From a virus, in the IMG/VR virus record IMGVR_UViG_3300047491_000255, positions 1-64,000 of that record: DNA of 64,000 bases. One strand, written 5' to 3'. Positions 17,563-26,174 of this stretch are shown piece by piece. Positions within the stretch are counted from its first letter, which is position 1; every line of letters begins with the position of its first letter. The notes below the pieces were generated by a model. That model had not been told where the DNA came from. It did not search any database and saw nothing but the letters and a program-made list of their open reading frames with translations. A program made the translations under genes and the position numbers.

Positions 17563-18483
17563 TCAACACCCCGCCAACTGCTTCTGAAAGAACGGACGGA
17601 TAACCGTTTTGAAAAAAGAGTGTGCCCGACTATACTTCATTCCTATGGCCTTGGCAGATTCCGACACGTTAATATTACTCGGCATGACAAACTGTTCAGA
17701 ATCAGGATTGCCAAATATCTCAAAAATTAGCTGTTTTTGTTCAGGATAGTTCCCTGCCAATTCCCTTACTGAATCCATGATCTCATTCGCCATGATTCCT
17801 TGACACTCATGACTTTGCACTCCTTCAAGTGGGCTCTCAGGGAGATTCTCCAACATGCTGTTCCCATCTTCGTCTACGAAATGACCAGCAGACACGATGG
17901 CTTTTCTACTCTTCTGACCATTCCGATATTTCCGATTCATCGTTCCCGTACAAACGTACCACGACCATGTTGAAAAAGCTCCACGTTTCGGATTGAAACC
18001 ATGGAGCTTCTTAAGAATCTGAAACATACACTCTTGAGCCAGATCATCAACGGATTCCTCTGGACATGTGACAGAATAACGAGATGCCCGAAGATAAACA
18101 AGATTACGAATCGAATCATATAGCATCGTGTTATACCGAAGACGATCTTTCATAGACAACGGCTTTTTGCCAGACATATCCAATGCGACAGCAACGGCAA
18201 TCTGGTCTCTTGTCAGTTCGACACCATGATTTGAATCATCAACGATAGGAAGTAATCCAACTCCTGCCGCCAAATCGTCTAGATACGACTTTTTAATCTG
18301 CGCCAAAAGTTCTTGAATCGATATTTTCTTTTCCGATTCAGAAGGAGGAGGAGGAGGAACAAAGACTGAAACAGCTTTCGCAGATTGGAAAATTTCAGAC
18401 TTTATCCGCTTGATTTGATCACGAACGGAAACCCGCTCGGAAGAATTAGAAATAGACGAAGACAGCCCAATTTGCCCGTTCAT
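17563..18483 (-). CDS. Phage-encoded RNA polymerase sigma factor (sigma-70 region 2)
   Basis: The stretch from about residue 130 to 200 resembles sigma region 2. It has DLAQECMFQILKKL (the DLxQE core-binding helix), then FNPKRGAFSTWSWYV, equivalent to the FDPxxGxxFxTWAxxxI promoter-melting segment. A shorter region 4-like helix-turn-helix may lie near the end (NVSESAKAIGMKYSRAHSFF). I choose ATG 18483 because AGGAGG lies just ahead, although the spacing of three bases is short. It would redirect host RNA polymerase, perhaps to late promoters. No consensus late promoter could be derived by eye. Confidence 0.75.
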   Translation of the reverse strand: MNGQIGLSSSISNSSERVSVRDQIKRIKSEIFQSAKAVSVFVPPPPPSESEKKISIQELLAQIKKSYLDDLAAGVGLLPIVDDSNHGVELTRDQIAVAVALDMSGKKPLSMKDRLRYNTMLYDSIRNLVYLRASRYSVTCPEESVDDLAQECMFQILKKLHGFNPKRGAFSTWSWYVCTGTMNRKYRNGQKSRKAIVSAGHFVDEDGNSMLENLPESPLEGVQSHECQGIMANEIMDSVRELAGNYPEQKQLIFEIFGNPDSEQFVMPSNINVSESAKAIGMKYSRAHSFFKTVIRPFFQKQLAGC

Positions 18484-18576
18484 ATGCCTCCTAGTTTTTT
18501 CGTCGAATATCGACACATTAGCCAATACGGCCTTAAAACAAGATACAAAATATCAGATGTTCGTCAAATCAACAAC

Positions 18577-19665
18577 TCAAATCTTTCCCTTTTCAATAAG
18601 ATGATTCAAGTCGTTCCTATCCAAGGTCTTGGGGTCCCTTCCTTTAGGTAAAAAACACTTCTGAACCGTCGACTTTGAATAAACCCCTCCACCTGTCAAG
18701 GCATCTGCGGCACGAGTCGTAATCGCCACGCCAGCATCATCTCCATCGAACATCAGGATGATCCGTTTAGGACACAACTCAGCCAACAACAATCGATGTG
18801 TCTTGCTGATGTATGATCCTAAAATAGCTACAGCAGGAAAGCCCTCCTGAGTGAGCTTCATCACCTCTCTGGCCCCCTCTGTCACGATAACGAATTCAGC
18901 ACCCTTCTGGCAATCATCGAACCCAAACAGACACTCCGTGGACTGAAAATTCTCCGGGTATCTCACCTTTCTATATTGTTTTTCGTCTAACACGGGATGA
19001 GCCTTTTTCCATGCCTCCTTGCCAAGTAGGTCTATCGCACAGAACCCAACAATCTCTTTCCGCATAAAATATGGAATGACAATACGATTGGCGTAGAACC
19101 CCCATGTCCTCTCGAATACGCGATACCGATCTACCGTCTCACGATTGATATTTGTAGGATACTTTTTGCCGGGTGGATGGATAAAAAACTGATATGCCAT
19201 TTCAGACATCTTTGGACTTGCAATATCTTTGACTATCGCATCCAAACCCTTGATTGGCATCAATTCCTTGCTCTCATCCTCTTTCGTCTTGAATATCTTC
19301 GCAACCTTCAACTTGGCAGCAGCCATCCTCATTTCAGCGAACTCGGTCGTGTCCTTGCCCGTCAGAAACCTAGCAACCTCATCCGGCTCTTTCTTGAGAA
19401 GACGACAAACAGTAAAGACGAGATTGCTTCCTCTCGCCTCTGTGAAACAGAACGTCTCTCCTGTTTCTGTATTGATCGTCCAATTAGGATCTGACGGTTT
19501 CCTGCCAGTGAATAGATGATGGTCAGGACAAAACGCCCTTATCTGGCAGCCACTCTTATGATCAACCAAGATGCCAAGCTGTTCAAAGACCTTTTCCAAG
19601 TCGATGCTGGGCATCAACCAAGAAATATCCTTGTAACGGTCTCGCTCTCTGATCCCTGCTTCCAT
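18577..19665 (-). CDS. dnaG: DnaG-type primase
   Basis: The N-terminal zinc-binding region near residue 45 (AFCPDHH ... TFCFTE) is a CHC2-like ribbon but lacks the usual final Cys. A Toprim domain follows, with VTEGAREVMKL near 255 and LMFDGDDAG near 300, the metal-binding acidic residues. No helicase domain is fused; DnaB is encoded separately at 20,924. I choose ATG 19665. The longer frame to 19779 would read through a hairpin-rich stretch as Arg-rich sequence. It makes primers for the DnaE-type polymerase. Confidence 0.88.
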   Translation of the reverse strand: MEAGIRERDRYKDISWLMPSIDLEKVFEQLGILVDHKSGCQIRAFCPDHHLFTGRKPSDPNWTINTETGETFCFTEARGSNLVFTVCRLLKKEPDEVARFLTGKDTTEFAEMRMAAAKLKVAKIFKTKEDESKELMPIKGLDAIVKDIASPKMSEMAYQFFIHPPGKKYPTNINRETVDRYRVFERTWGFYANRIVIPYFMRKEIVGFCAIDLLGKEAWKKAHPVLDEKQYRKVRYPENFQSTECLFGFDDCQKGAEFVIVTEGAREVMKLTQEGFPAVAILGSYISKTHRLLLAELCPKRIILMFDGDDAGVAITTRAADALTGGGVYSKSTVQKCFLPKGRDPKTLDRNDLNHLIEKGKI

Positions 19666-19750
19666 ATTATCCGAATCAATGAAGAACCGAGAGATGCCAT
19701 GTCGCTCTGATGCCAGATGACGCCGACGCCGATTATTCTCCCGCCTGCGA

Positions 19751-19821
19751 AGCCGGAATACTCGGCTCAAATTACGCATACCTTCGGGCTTGAAACCCGT
19801 CAGTAGAGGCGTTGACCTCTA
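19751..19821. other. Three consecutive small hairpins upstream of the primase gene
   Basis: Perfect stems AGCCG/CGGCT (19751-19767, 7-nt loop), CGGG/CCCG (19785-19799, 7-nt loop) and TAGAGG/CCTCTA (19804-19821, 6-nt loop) follow one another. It is not a tRNA: no acceptor stem pairs. On the plus strand a short frame ends SGLKPVSRGVDL-stop across the last two stems. It could be a leader structure or a remnant of a mobile element end. Confidence 0.45.
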
Positions 19822-19867
19822 GCTACGTCTTAATGCCGCTCAGCCCTCGCTGCTCTCGGTCTCCAAA

Positions 19868-20869
19868 TCACTCAACACTCTTTACGCTGCCAGTGTAATA
19901 CTTGCGACCCATTGACGGGTCCCATGCAGTGAACTCTTCCGTCTTGTTCAAGTCGGCGGCAATGAAGTCCATCGCATCCACGATCTCGGCATCAGTCTTG
20001 AAAGCCGCATTCAGGACCATCGCCTCTTTCGTCATCGGCTTCACGCAAACCCCGTCATGGGATGTGACCGCATGAAGAATCCGAATCACAATTTCATTGT
20101 CTACCGCCTTACCTTCCTTGCTCAGAGTAGACACGACACGCTTGAGAGCTGACGAAATACGGCTCATGGTCAGATTGTTGATCCCGAGAAGCATTCCCTT
20201 CTTCGTCACAACGGGCATACAATCCTGAAACTCAAACGCCTCAATTGCACCGATCCGGGAGAGCAATGCCGAAGCCAGAAGTACTGCCTTCTCCTGCTCA
20301 TCCAGTCCATAGGAATCTGCTCCTAAAAGACTTGCCGCAGCCACACGAACGGTATTCGCCAGCAATCCGCCTTGACGACCGTAATGCGAACGCCCACTCC
20401 CCGGTGATACGATAAATTTGGAGAAAAATGTTGAGTTTTTGTAAACCTCATCAACAATCAATCCTGCTGTTTGATTGCCAGTAACTGTCTCGATATCAGC
20501 GAGTTCTGCCCGGATCGAGTCAAAGCGGGAAGCGTTATCACTCGCTCCATTCTCATCATAAACGGGAATAAACGGAGACAAGTCTTCCGGCACATCCGCT
20601 TTCTCGATATTCTTTGCGATGATACTGGGATGGCTCTGGTATTCTTCGACGTTGGCGGCGATGAAGACGTAATCACCCTTTCCCACTCCGTCGACCCGAC
20701 CCCAATATTTGACATTCCGTGCCCCAGACCTGTCCCGCAACATGAGGTCCGTGAAATCCTTCTTCTGAACCGTCTGCTTAACGAACGCACTCTCGACATA
20801 ATAAACTCCTTCAAATGACGTTCCGATCTCCTGATGCCGAATCAATGCGTGTTCAACTGCCTGTGTCAT
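19868..20869 (-). CDS. YhaM-like OB-fold/HD-type nuclease with a degenerate HD site
   Basis: An N-terminal OB-fold (residues about 20-100, with DLMLRDRSGARNVKYWG) is followed by a helical domain aligned by eye to YhaM 3'-5' exoribonuclease. GLLANTVRVA corresponds to GLLEHTLSV and ALLSRIG corresponds to ILHDLG. The catalytic His and the His-Asp pair are therefore missing, while a later histidine (ILHAVTSHDG) is kept. It may bind nucleic acid without cutting it. ATG 20869 is chosen for the TAGGAG seven bases upstream. It lies between the primase and helicase genes. Confidence 0.6.
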   Translation of the reverse strand: MTQAVEHALIRHQEIGTSFEGVYYVESAFVKQTVQKKDFTDLMLRDRSGARNVKYWGRVDGVGKGDYVFIAANVEEYQSHPSIIAKNIEKADVPEDLSPFIPVYDENGASDNASRFDSIRAELADIETVTGNQTAGLIVDEVYKNSTFFSKFIVSPGSGRSHYGRQGGLLANTVRVAAASLLGADSYGLDEQEKAVLLASALLSRIGAIEAFEFQDCMPVVTKKGMLLGINNLTMSRISSALKRVVSTLSKEGKAVDNEIVIRILHAVTSHDGVCVKPMTKEAMVLNAAFKTDAEIVDAMDFIAADLNKTEEFTAWDPSMGRKYYTGSVKSVE

Positions 20870-20923
20870 GCCCATTCTCCTAATTGTTACCGGATTGCCC
20901 CAATAGCATTCCTTCTTTGCCTA

Positions 20924-22627
20924 TTATACTCCCGGAATTGGAATCTTTGCGGCACGAATTTTATCTCTCATTGATTTTGGAGCATCGGGTTCTTGAATCG
21001 GAGGATTTATATCTCCCATCACCTCTCCAGCCGCCTCTGACAAGATCGAATCGATACCCTGAGACTCTAAACCGGAAACTGCTGGAACCTCATCCTCTCC
21101 CTCAAGATTGCCCTCTATAGCCTCCACAAAAGCCATCTGAGCGTCTCGTAGCCCCGTATTGAGATTAGAAGGGGCATTAGAAGCCGCTGGCAAGGCAGTA
21201 GCCGTAGGAGCCTTATCATTGCCCTCTGCCTCCGCTAATGCTGAATTTACCCCGTCTGCGGCTTCTTTATGAGGTTTCTTACTAGGGTCTACGATTTCCT
21301 CCACAAAGCCATCCCTGACCCTATGTTTAGCCATAAAGTAAAACGGTGGTCCATCACGATTTTTCTTAGCATCACACAACCAATAGACATCACGAAGATA
21401 ATCTTCCAAATCCTGTTGAGTATCGTCCGTGCCCCTATATGTGATAATGAGAAAGGTATTGGCGACATGAACCTGCCCCTTGGAGCCATACACATCCAGT
21501 TTGCCTGCTCTTTTACCAGCCGTCTGCTTCTTTTCAACCTCTGTGGCTGCCTGCGTCGGAGTTACAACAGGGACTCTCAACGCACGAGCCAACTCTTTAC
21601 AATCTACGGCAGCCTTGAATCTCTCATCATTCTCACCCCATGCCTCTTCTATCGGCTTCACATGCGGGAGATGGTCAATAACGATAGCATGAATAGGTAT
21701 TCCACGATTCTCCAGAATACGGAATTGCTGTTCGACCAAAGACACATCCGTAAATGCCGGAACTTCCTTGACAAAAATCTGTCCGGCTCCAGATTCCTTC
21801 ATTTCCTTCTGCATGAATTTCTGCCAACGATCCAACGCATCTTCACTAAGTCTCGCCTGCTTGAAGTCGGAATATGAAAAACCCATAAACAAAGCATCAT
21901 ACTTATATTGAACCTGCTCTAGATATTCCTCGTTGGCAACATGAAGTACATTTTTTGCACCATTTAGAGTAACAATATTTCTGGCGATAGCACGACAAAG
22001 CGTCGACTTACCAAGACCCGTAACGCCCGCAATCAATGTCAACTCACCGGGGAACAATCCTCCAGTAAATTTGTCAAATGTCGGAAATCCAATCTTCAGT
22101 CCTTGATATTTTTCAGGATGCTCCAGACGATCCTTATACAGATTTATTCTAAGTGTCATGTCTGATAGTGGCAGCATAGGGCGATCCCCCTTATCACTAC
22201 CACCGATCATCATCGCTTCTCGCTTCAAAAATGCTACAGCTTCTTTGATCCTGCCCTTCGACAACATATCAATGGCGTCTTCTGACAACCTCAATGCTTT
22301 ACGACCCGTATCAGCATCCCGAATCTTTGCCAAGAGAGCTTCTGGCGAATCGGCTGACGACACACCATCTATCATGTTCCACTCACCAATGAAATCTGCC
22401 TCGTCAATTGCTCTTGATCTCACCTCGTATTCATAGACCTGCCGAGTCAAAAGAGAATTGGCATCATTTAAAGACATCGTTGCTAAAACAAAGATGAACT
22501 TCCGGGGATCGGAGGTAAACATTTCCTCACGACCTTGATGAATATAAGAACGAGCCATGATGATGCTGCTCGTAACAGCTTTAAGAAATGCCCGTTCCAG
22601 GTCTACCGTATCATGAAAACTCGACAT
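20924..22627 (-). CDS. dnaB: Replicative DNA helicase, DnaB-like
   Basis: The 567-residue protein has a helical N-terminal domain and a RecA-fold motor with Walker A GVTGLGKST at 201-209, NEEYLEQVQ, and Walker B-like AIVIDHLPH near 305. About 130 C-terminal residues are an Ala/Glu-rich tail not typical of DnaB. It would unwind the fork ahead of the primase and DnaE-type polymerase. ATG at 22627 follows GTGAGGTAATCA. The gene lies nine bases after the SNF2 gene. Confidence 0.9.
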   Translation of the reverse strand: MSSFHDTVDLERAFLKAVTSSIIMARSYIHQGREEMFTSDPRKFIFVLATMSLNDANSLLTRQVYEYEVRSRAIDEADFIGEWNMIDGVSSADSPEALLAKIRDADTGRKALRLSEDAIDMLSKGRIKEAVAFLKREAMMIGGSDKGDRPMLPLSDMTLRINLYKDRLEHPEKYQGLKIGFPTFDKFTGGLFPGELTLIAGVTGLGKSTLCRAIARNIVTLNGAKNVLHVANEEYLEQVQYKYDALFMGFSYSDFKQARLSEDALDRWQKFMQKEMKESGAGQIFVKEVPAFTDVSLVEQQFRILENRGIPIHAIVIDHLPHVKPIEEAWGENDERFKAAVDCKELARALRVPVVTPTQAATEVEKKQTAGKRAGKLDVYGSKGQVHVANTFLIITYRGTDDTQQDLEDYLRDVYWLCDAKKNRDGPPFYFMAKHRVRDGFVEEIVDPSKKPHKEAADGVNSALAEAEGNDKAPTATALPAASNAPSNLNTGLRDAQMAFVEAIEGNLEGEDEVPAVSGLESQGIDSILSEAAGEVMGDINPPIQEPDAPKSMRDKIRAAKIPIPGV

Positions 22628-22635
22628 TGATTACC

Positions 22636-25479
22636 TCACAATAGTTTGGCCAAATCTTTAGGACCCAATCTTTTCAGGATATGTTCTTCAGTCTCGTCAC
22701 CAAGAACTTGTGATGACATTCGACTCTTTGCATAGATTACTCCACGAATTCTCTCTTCGATTGTGTCTTGGCATATAAAGTTCACGATAGTCACCACATT
22801 CCTCTGCCCATTCCGATGCGCTCTGTCTTCACGCTGAGCCATAATAGATGGAGACCAGTTATCATCATAGTTGATGACATAATCCGCAGACTGGAAGTTC
22901 AATCCAGTAGACATTGCCTCAGTTCCAACCATCACGTCAATAGCTTTATCCTCATTAAACTGCTTCTGCATAGAAGCACGCTGTATTGTAGGCGTATCCC
23001 CGTCAATTCTGAGATACTTGATACCCATCTTTTCCAATTCCGACACAATGACATCCAGCATCTCCTTATACTGGCTGAATATCAATGCCTTGTGTCCATT
23101 TTGAAGCACAACCTCGTCGACTACATCTTTGAATTCATCCAGCTTGGAACTCGTCGTACATGAAGGATCAACCATCTTAGGCAAATTGCAGAACTGTTTA
23201 CACCTGATCAATGCAACAACGGCAAGAGCGTCTTCTGTCGCCTCATGCCCCTGCTCTGCAATAGACTTATAAATTTTATGCTCACTGGCATCCATCGAAA
23301 CAATACGGTTGTGATAAACCTTGTCAGGCAAATCCTTCAACACATCTTTCTTGAGCCTTCTAAGAAAGAACGGCTGAATCTTCTGTGATACTTCGCCGAT
23401 GCACTTGTATCCCGTAACCCTGCCCCAGAAGTCGGTCTCGACATACCGTTGAAAGAACCTAGTCTTTGACATGAGCAATCCAGGAGCCACGAACTGCATC
23501 AGACTGTGCAACTCCTCAAGCCTTCCATCCATCGGAGTTCCCGTAAGAGCCATCCTACACTTGGCCTTCAACTCCTTCAAATTCCTAGTCCTGCTCGAAG
23601 AATGATGTCGGATCGCCTGCGCCTCATCAACTGCAATAATATCCCATACTCTATTACGAACTCTGTCTAGTATTCCTCTCCTCTGTTTAGCCTTAACAGA
23701 AATCTTCTCATGCCTAGCAAGCCTTTTCTCCTTATCCTCGTCTGACTCACCCTTCTTTTCTCTAAACTTTCTACCTCCGAACAAGTCCTCCAACAACAAC
23801 TCGAAGTTGACCACGTAAAAGAACACATCCTCACGAAGCCATTGAGCGACACGCTCCTCGGGTGTTCCATCAATTACTACATACTTCTCATCCGTAAACT
23901 TTTCTATCTCCAACGGCCAGTTGAATTTGAGTGAAGCCGGAGTGACAATGAGTGCCTTTGTGGCTCCAGCATAAGCCTTCAGGAATAGAGATGTTCCGAT
24001 AGCCTGGAGGGTATTATGAGTGACAATACAATGTTCCGTGACATAAAGATTATCAGGCGCATCGACTGAGATGCAAACCGTTTCTTTCTTTTCTGCGAGT
24101 TTTTCAATATTACAAATATATCGCTCAGGGGCATACTTACGGCACATGTCATAGTCCGCAATCTTTCTAGATAGACGAAACGGAACAACACCAGAAGGCA
24201 ACTTGATGTTGACCCTATACGATGTCCTTCCCGTCTTCTTTACTCCCTTATGCCAATATGTCGGTATTTTCGTCCTCACTCTTGCAATACCGCCAAGCGT
24301 TTGAACAATCTCAACCACATCGTCACACAACTGCTTGGAACTGGTCGAAAACTCGGTCTCACCATCTGCCGCATGACCATTTGTATCCATCAACCCCTGA
24401 ATGATTCCAAGTCTTACTTCTTCAGAATTGTATTTATAGTCGACAGGTATGAACTTTTCCCAAGCTCTCTTTCCGTTTAAACCAAGATTGACCAACTCTT
24501 TTTTATACATGTCAAACGAAACAGATTGCACATGTGGTCGCTTACCGGATAGGGTCTTCCCGCCAATAGGCATATCTTCCAAGTCCGTCTTTAGCATTCT
24601 CAATATTACATGCCCGTTCTTACAGATATGCCCATCTCCAAGCCACACTCCCAGAAGATACGAGTCCATCAAAACTTCTTTTTTTTCAAAATCAATAACA
24701 TCAACCATTGGTATTACCCAACTGTTGTCGCCGTTAGACTTCTTGTAATATGTCTTGAACTCATATACCTTATCTCTGTTGTGTCCCTCGCCAACCCTAT
24801 TTGAAACTCCATTCTTGTCAAGAAGTTGACTCATCGATAACACAACACCCTTCGATGTTCTTTTTTTGTTGTGTTGGTTGTTTGACCTTACTTCCCACAG
24901 GTGTTCTGGTCCAACATCTAGGTAAAACCCATCATTGAACCAAACCCGATAAATATCTTGCATCCCCTGTGGATAAACGCCAACAACACAATGGGGTTTT
25001 CCGTCTTTCCCTATTACATTATCTCCAATCTTCAAGCTCCCTATCCTGCGGCGTCCTGTAGTTGTAAATACTTGATTATCAACAACTTCGGCTTTGCCAA
25101 GTCCCATTTCGTCCGCTAGAAGCAGTCCAACCCGATTCGTTGCCGCATACATAACCCCAAGCCTCTGATAGTTATACAATGGCAACTTCATACCAGGAAT
25201 GCGAAGACTCACTGGAACATCCTGCTTCGACATAGCCCTTAGTTTTTCGAGCTTAGCCTCCTTCTCCATCTGCTCCTTGACCTTATTCGACAGGTCTTCA
25301 GACACAGAAATATCAGGAATGGCATCCAAGAGTCCTTCTAGATTGGCAATTGTGAATACGATTACCCATGCCTTTTTATCGGCATCCCAGTATCCACCAA
25401 GATCGCCAATGACGGCTCTATGATTGTAAGCGTCATATACGACCAAAGAATTTGTTGAATCAACACTCAAAAAAGCCAC
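22636..25479 (-). CDS. SNF2-family helicase/translocase carrying an intein
   Basis: Without the intein the protein is about 587 residues. An N-terminal HARP-like or small beta domain is followed by LPLYNYQRLGVMYA (Q motif) and LLADEMGLGK (Walker A), then the intein at residues 130-489. The helicase resumes at TLQAIGTSLFLKA. Motif II is DEAQ, motif III LTGTPMDG, and the end has QREDRAHRNGQ (motif VI), typical of SNF2/SMARCAL1-like remodellers. The start is GTG at 25479 with a strong AGGAGGT four bases before it. Activity in the ATP site requires splicing, because the intein interrupts GLGK-T. Confidence 0.92.
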   Translation of the reverse strand: MAFLSVDSTNSLVVYDAYNHRAVIGDLGGYWDADKKAWVIVFTIANLEGLLDAIPDISVSEDLSNKVKEQMEKEAKLEKLRAMSKQDVPVSLRIPGMKLPLYNYQRLGVMYAATNRVGLLLADEMGLGKAEVVDNQVFTTTGRRRIGSLKIGDNVIGKDGKPHCVVGVYPQGMQDIYRVWFNDGFYLDVGPEHLWEVRSNNQHNKKRTSKGVVLSMSQLLDKNGVSNRVGEGHNRDKVYEFKTYYKKSNGDNSWVIPMVDVIDFEKKEVLMDSYLLGVWLGDGHICKNGHVILRMLKTDLEDMPIGGKTLSGKRPHVQSVSFDMYKKELVNLGLNGKRAWEKFIPVDYKYNSEEVRLGIIQGLMDTNGHAADGETEFSTSSKQLCDDVVEIVQTLGGIARVRTKIPTYWHKGVKKTGRTSYRVNIKLPSGVVPFRLSRKIADYDMCRKYAPERYICNIEKLAEKKETVCISVDAPDNLYVTEHCIVTHNTLQAIGTSLFLKAYAGATKALIVTPASLKFNWPLEIEKFTDEKYVVIDGTPEERVAQWLREDVFFYVVNFELLLEDLFGGRKFREKKGESDEDKEKRLARHEKISVKAKQRRGILDRVRNRVWDIIAVDEAQAIRHHSSSRTRNLKELKAKCRMALTGTPMDGRLEELHSLMQFVAPGLLMSKTRFFQRYVETDFWGRVTGYKCIGEVSQKIQPFFLRRLKKDVLKDLPDKVYHNRIVSMDASEHKIYKSIAEQGHEATEDALAVVALIRCKQFCNLPKMVDPSCTTSSKLDEFKDVVDEVVLQNGHKALIFSQYKEMLDVIVSELEKMGIKYLRIDGDTPTIQRASMQKQFNEDKAIDVMVGTEAMSTGLNFQSADYVINYDDNWSPSIMAQREDRAHRNGQRNVVTIVNFICQDTIEERIRGVIYAKSRMSSQVLGDETEEHILKRLGPKDLAKLL
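24013..25092 (-). other. Class 3 intein with LAGLIDADG endonuclease, 360 aa
   Basis: The intein interrupts the Walker A motif between Lys and Thr (GLGK/TLQ). It starts with Ala, not Cys or Ser, and ends VTHN before Thr. The three class 3 residues are visible: Trp in GPEHLWEV (intein residue 66), Cys in TVCISVD (340) and Thr in IVTHN (358). The endonuclease has two LAGLIDADG-type motifs, LLGVWLGDGH (146) and IIQGLMDTNGH (230). The splicing and homing domains both look intact. Confidence 0.85.
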
Positions 25480-25502
25480 AAGACCTCCTGCGCTGCTCCC
25501 CT

Positions 25503-25508
25503 ATTATA
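25503..25508 (-). promoter_or_regulatory. Candidate -10 element for the replication operon
   Basis: TATAAT on the minus strand within CTGAGTATAATAGG lies 24 nt before the start codon of the SNF2 gene. It sits in the only gap (55 nt) between the tail and replication modules. The hexamer 17 nt upstream (TGCAAG) is a poor -35 element, so the assignment is tentative. Confidence 0.35.
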
Positions 25509-25534
25509 CTCAGAATTGATCCGAGCTTGCAGGA

Positions 25535-26026
25535 TTATCCGGCTTCATTGATGACACCATGTAATCCGACTGGAGCGATCAAGTTGATGACACCCTCCAA
25601 TACGGTATATTTTTTACCAGTAGATAATGTCACCTTAACATCATAGACATATTGGCGAATGGGTAACGATGCCGTATCAGTAGGCACGAGATAGAAAAAC
25701 ATCTCTCCCTGATCTGCTGATCCAATCTCTCCTTGTGTTTCGGAAGCGGTCGTTTTAGTGATGACTGCAGATGTGGCATCCTTGTCCGTTTTGACGGTTA
25801 GAAGCCCCTGTGCCCCGGTCAGATTCACGATATTCAGATCGGGTGTCTTGACATAGACTCTGAGTGTCCTGTCGTCATTTGCATAAATGTCCATCGGTTC
25901 AAAAGGCACGGCTGATCTCCTTACGGGATAATTGTTCACAATACCGCATAACTGCGTCTCGGACTCCAGTATCCCATTCAGGTCGTCCGGATGTAACTGA
26001 CTCGCATCATAAAGCACAATTGGCAT
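25535..26026 (-). CDS. Phage baseplate/tail-type protein, 163 aa
   Basis: The protein has a short N-terminal region and a beta-rich domain with alternating hydrophobic strands (LRVYVKTPDLN, FFYLVPTDTA, YVYDVKVTLS). This pattern is seen in BppU-like and other phage receptor-binding accessory proteins. I do not identify a family. ATG 26026 follows GTGAGGATTATTT. It is the last gene of the tail module. Confidence 0.65.
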   Translation of the reverse strand: MPIVLYDASQLHPDDLNGILESETQLCGIVNNYPVRRSAVPFEPMDIYANDDRTLRVYVKTPDLNIVNLTGAQGLLTVKTDKDATSAVITKTTASETQGEIGSADQGEMFFYLVPTDTASLPIRQYVYDVKVTLSTGKKYTVLEGVINLIAPVGLHGVINEAG

Positions 26027-26174
26027 AAATAATCCTCACGCTTAAAGACTTCACCACTTCTTTGTAATCACTACAAGAACAAATACTCATATCCCGAACT
26101 TTCAACTTCAATGAACACTCACCATGCTTTAAACAATTATACACGTCGAACTCCAAAACTCATTTCATAGTAAA
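26027..26174 (-). other. Intergenic region with a TATAAT element
   Basis: This 148-nt gap between the fibre gene and the 163-residue gene holds no open frame of interest. TATAAT lies at 26141-26136 on the minus strand, without a recognisable -35 hexamer. It may carry a promoter or an mRNA processing site. Confidence 0.3.
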
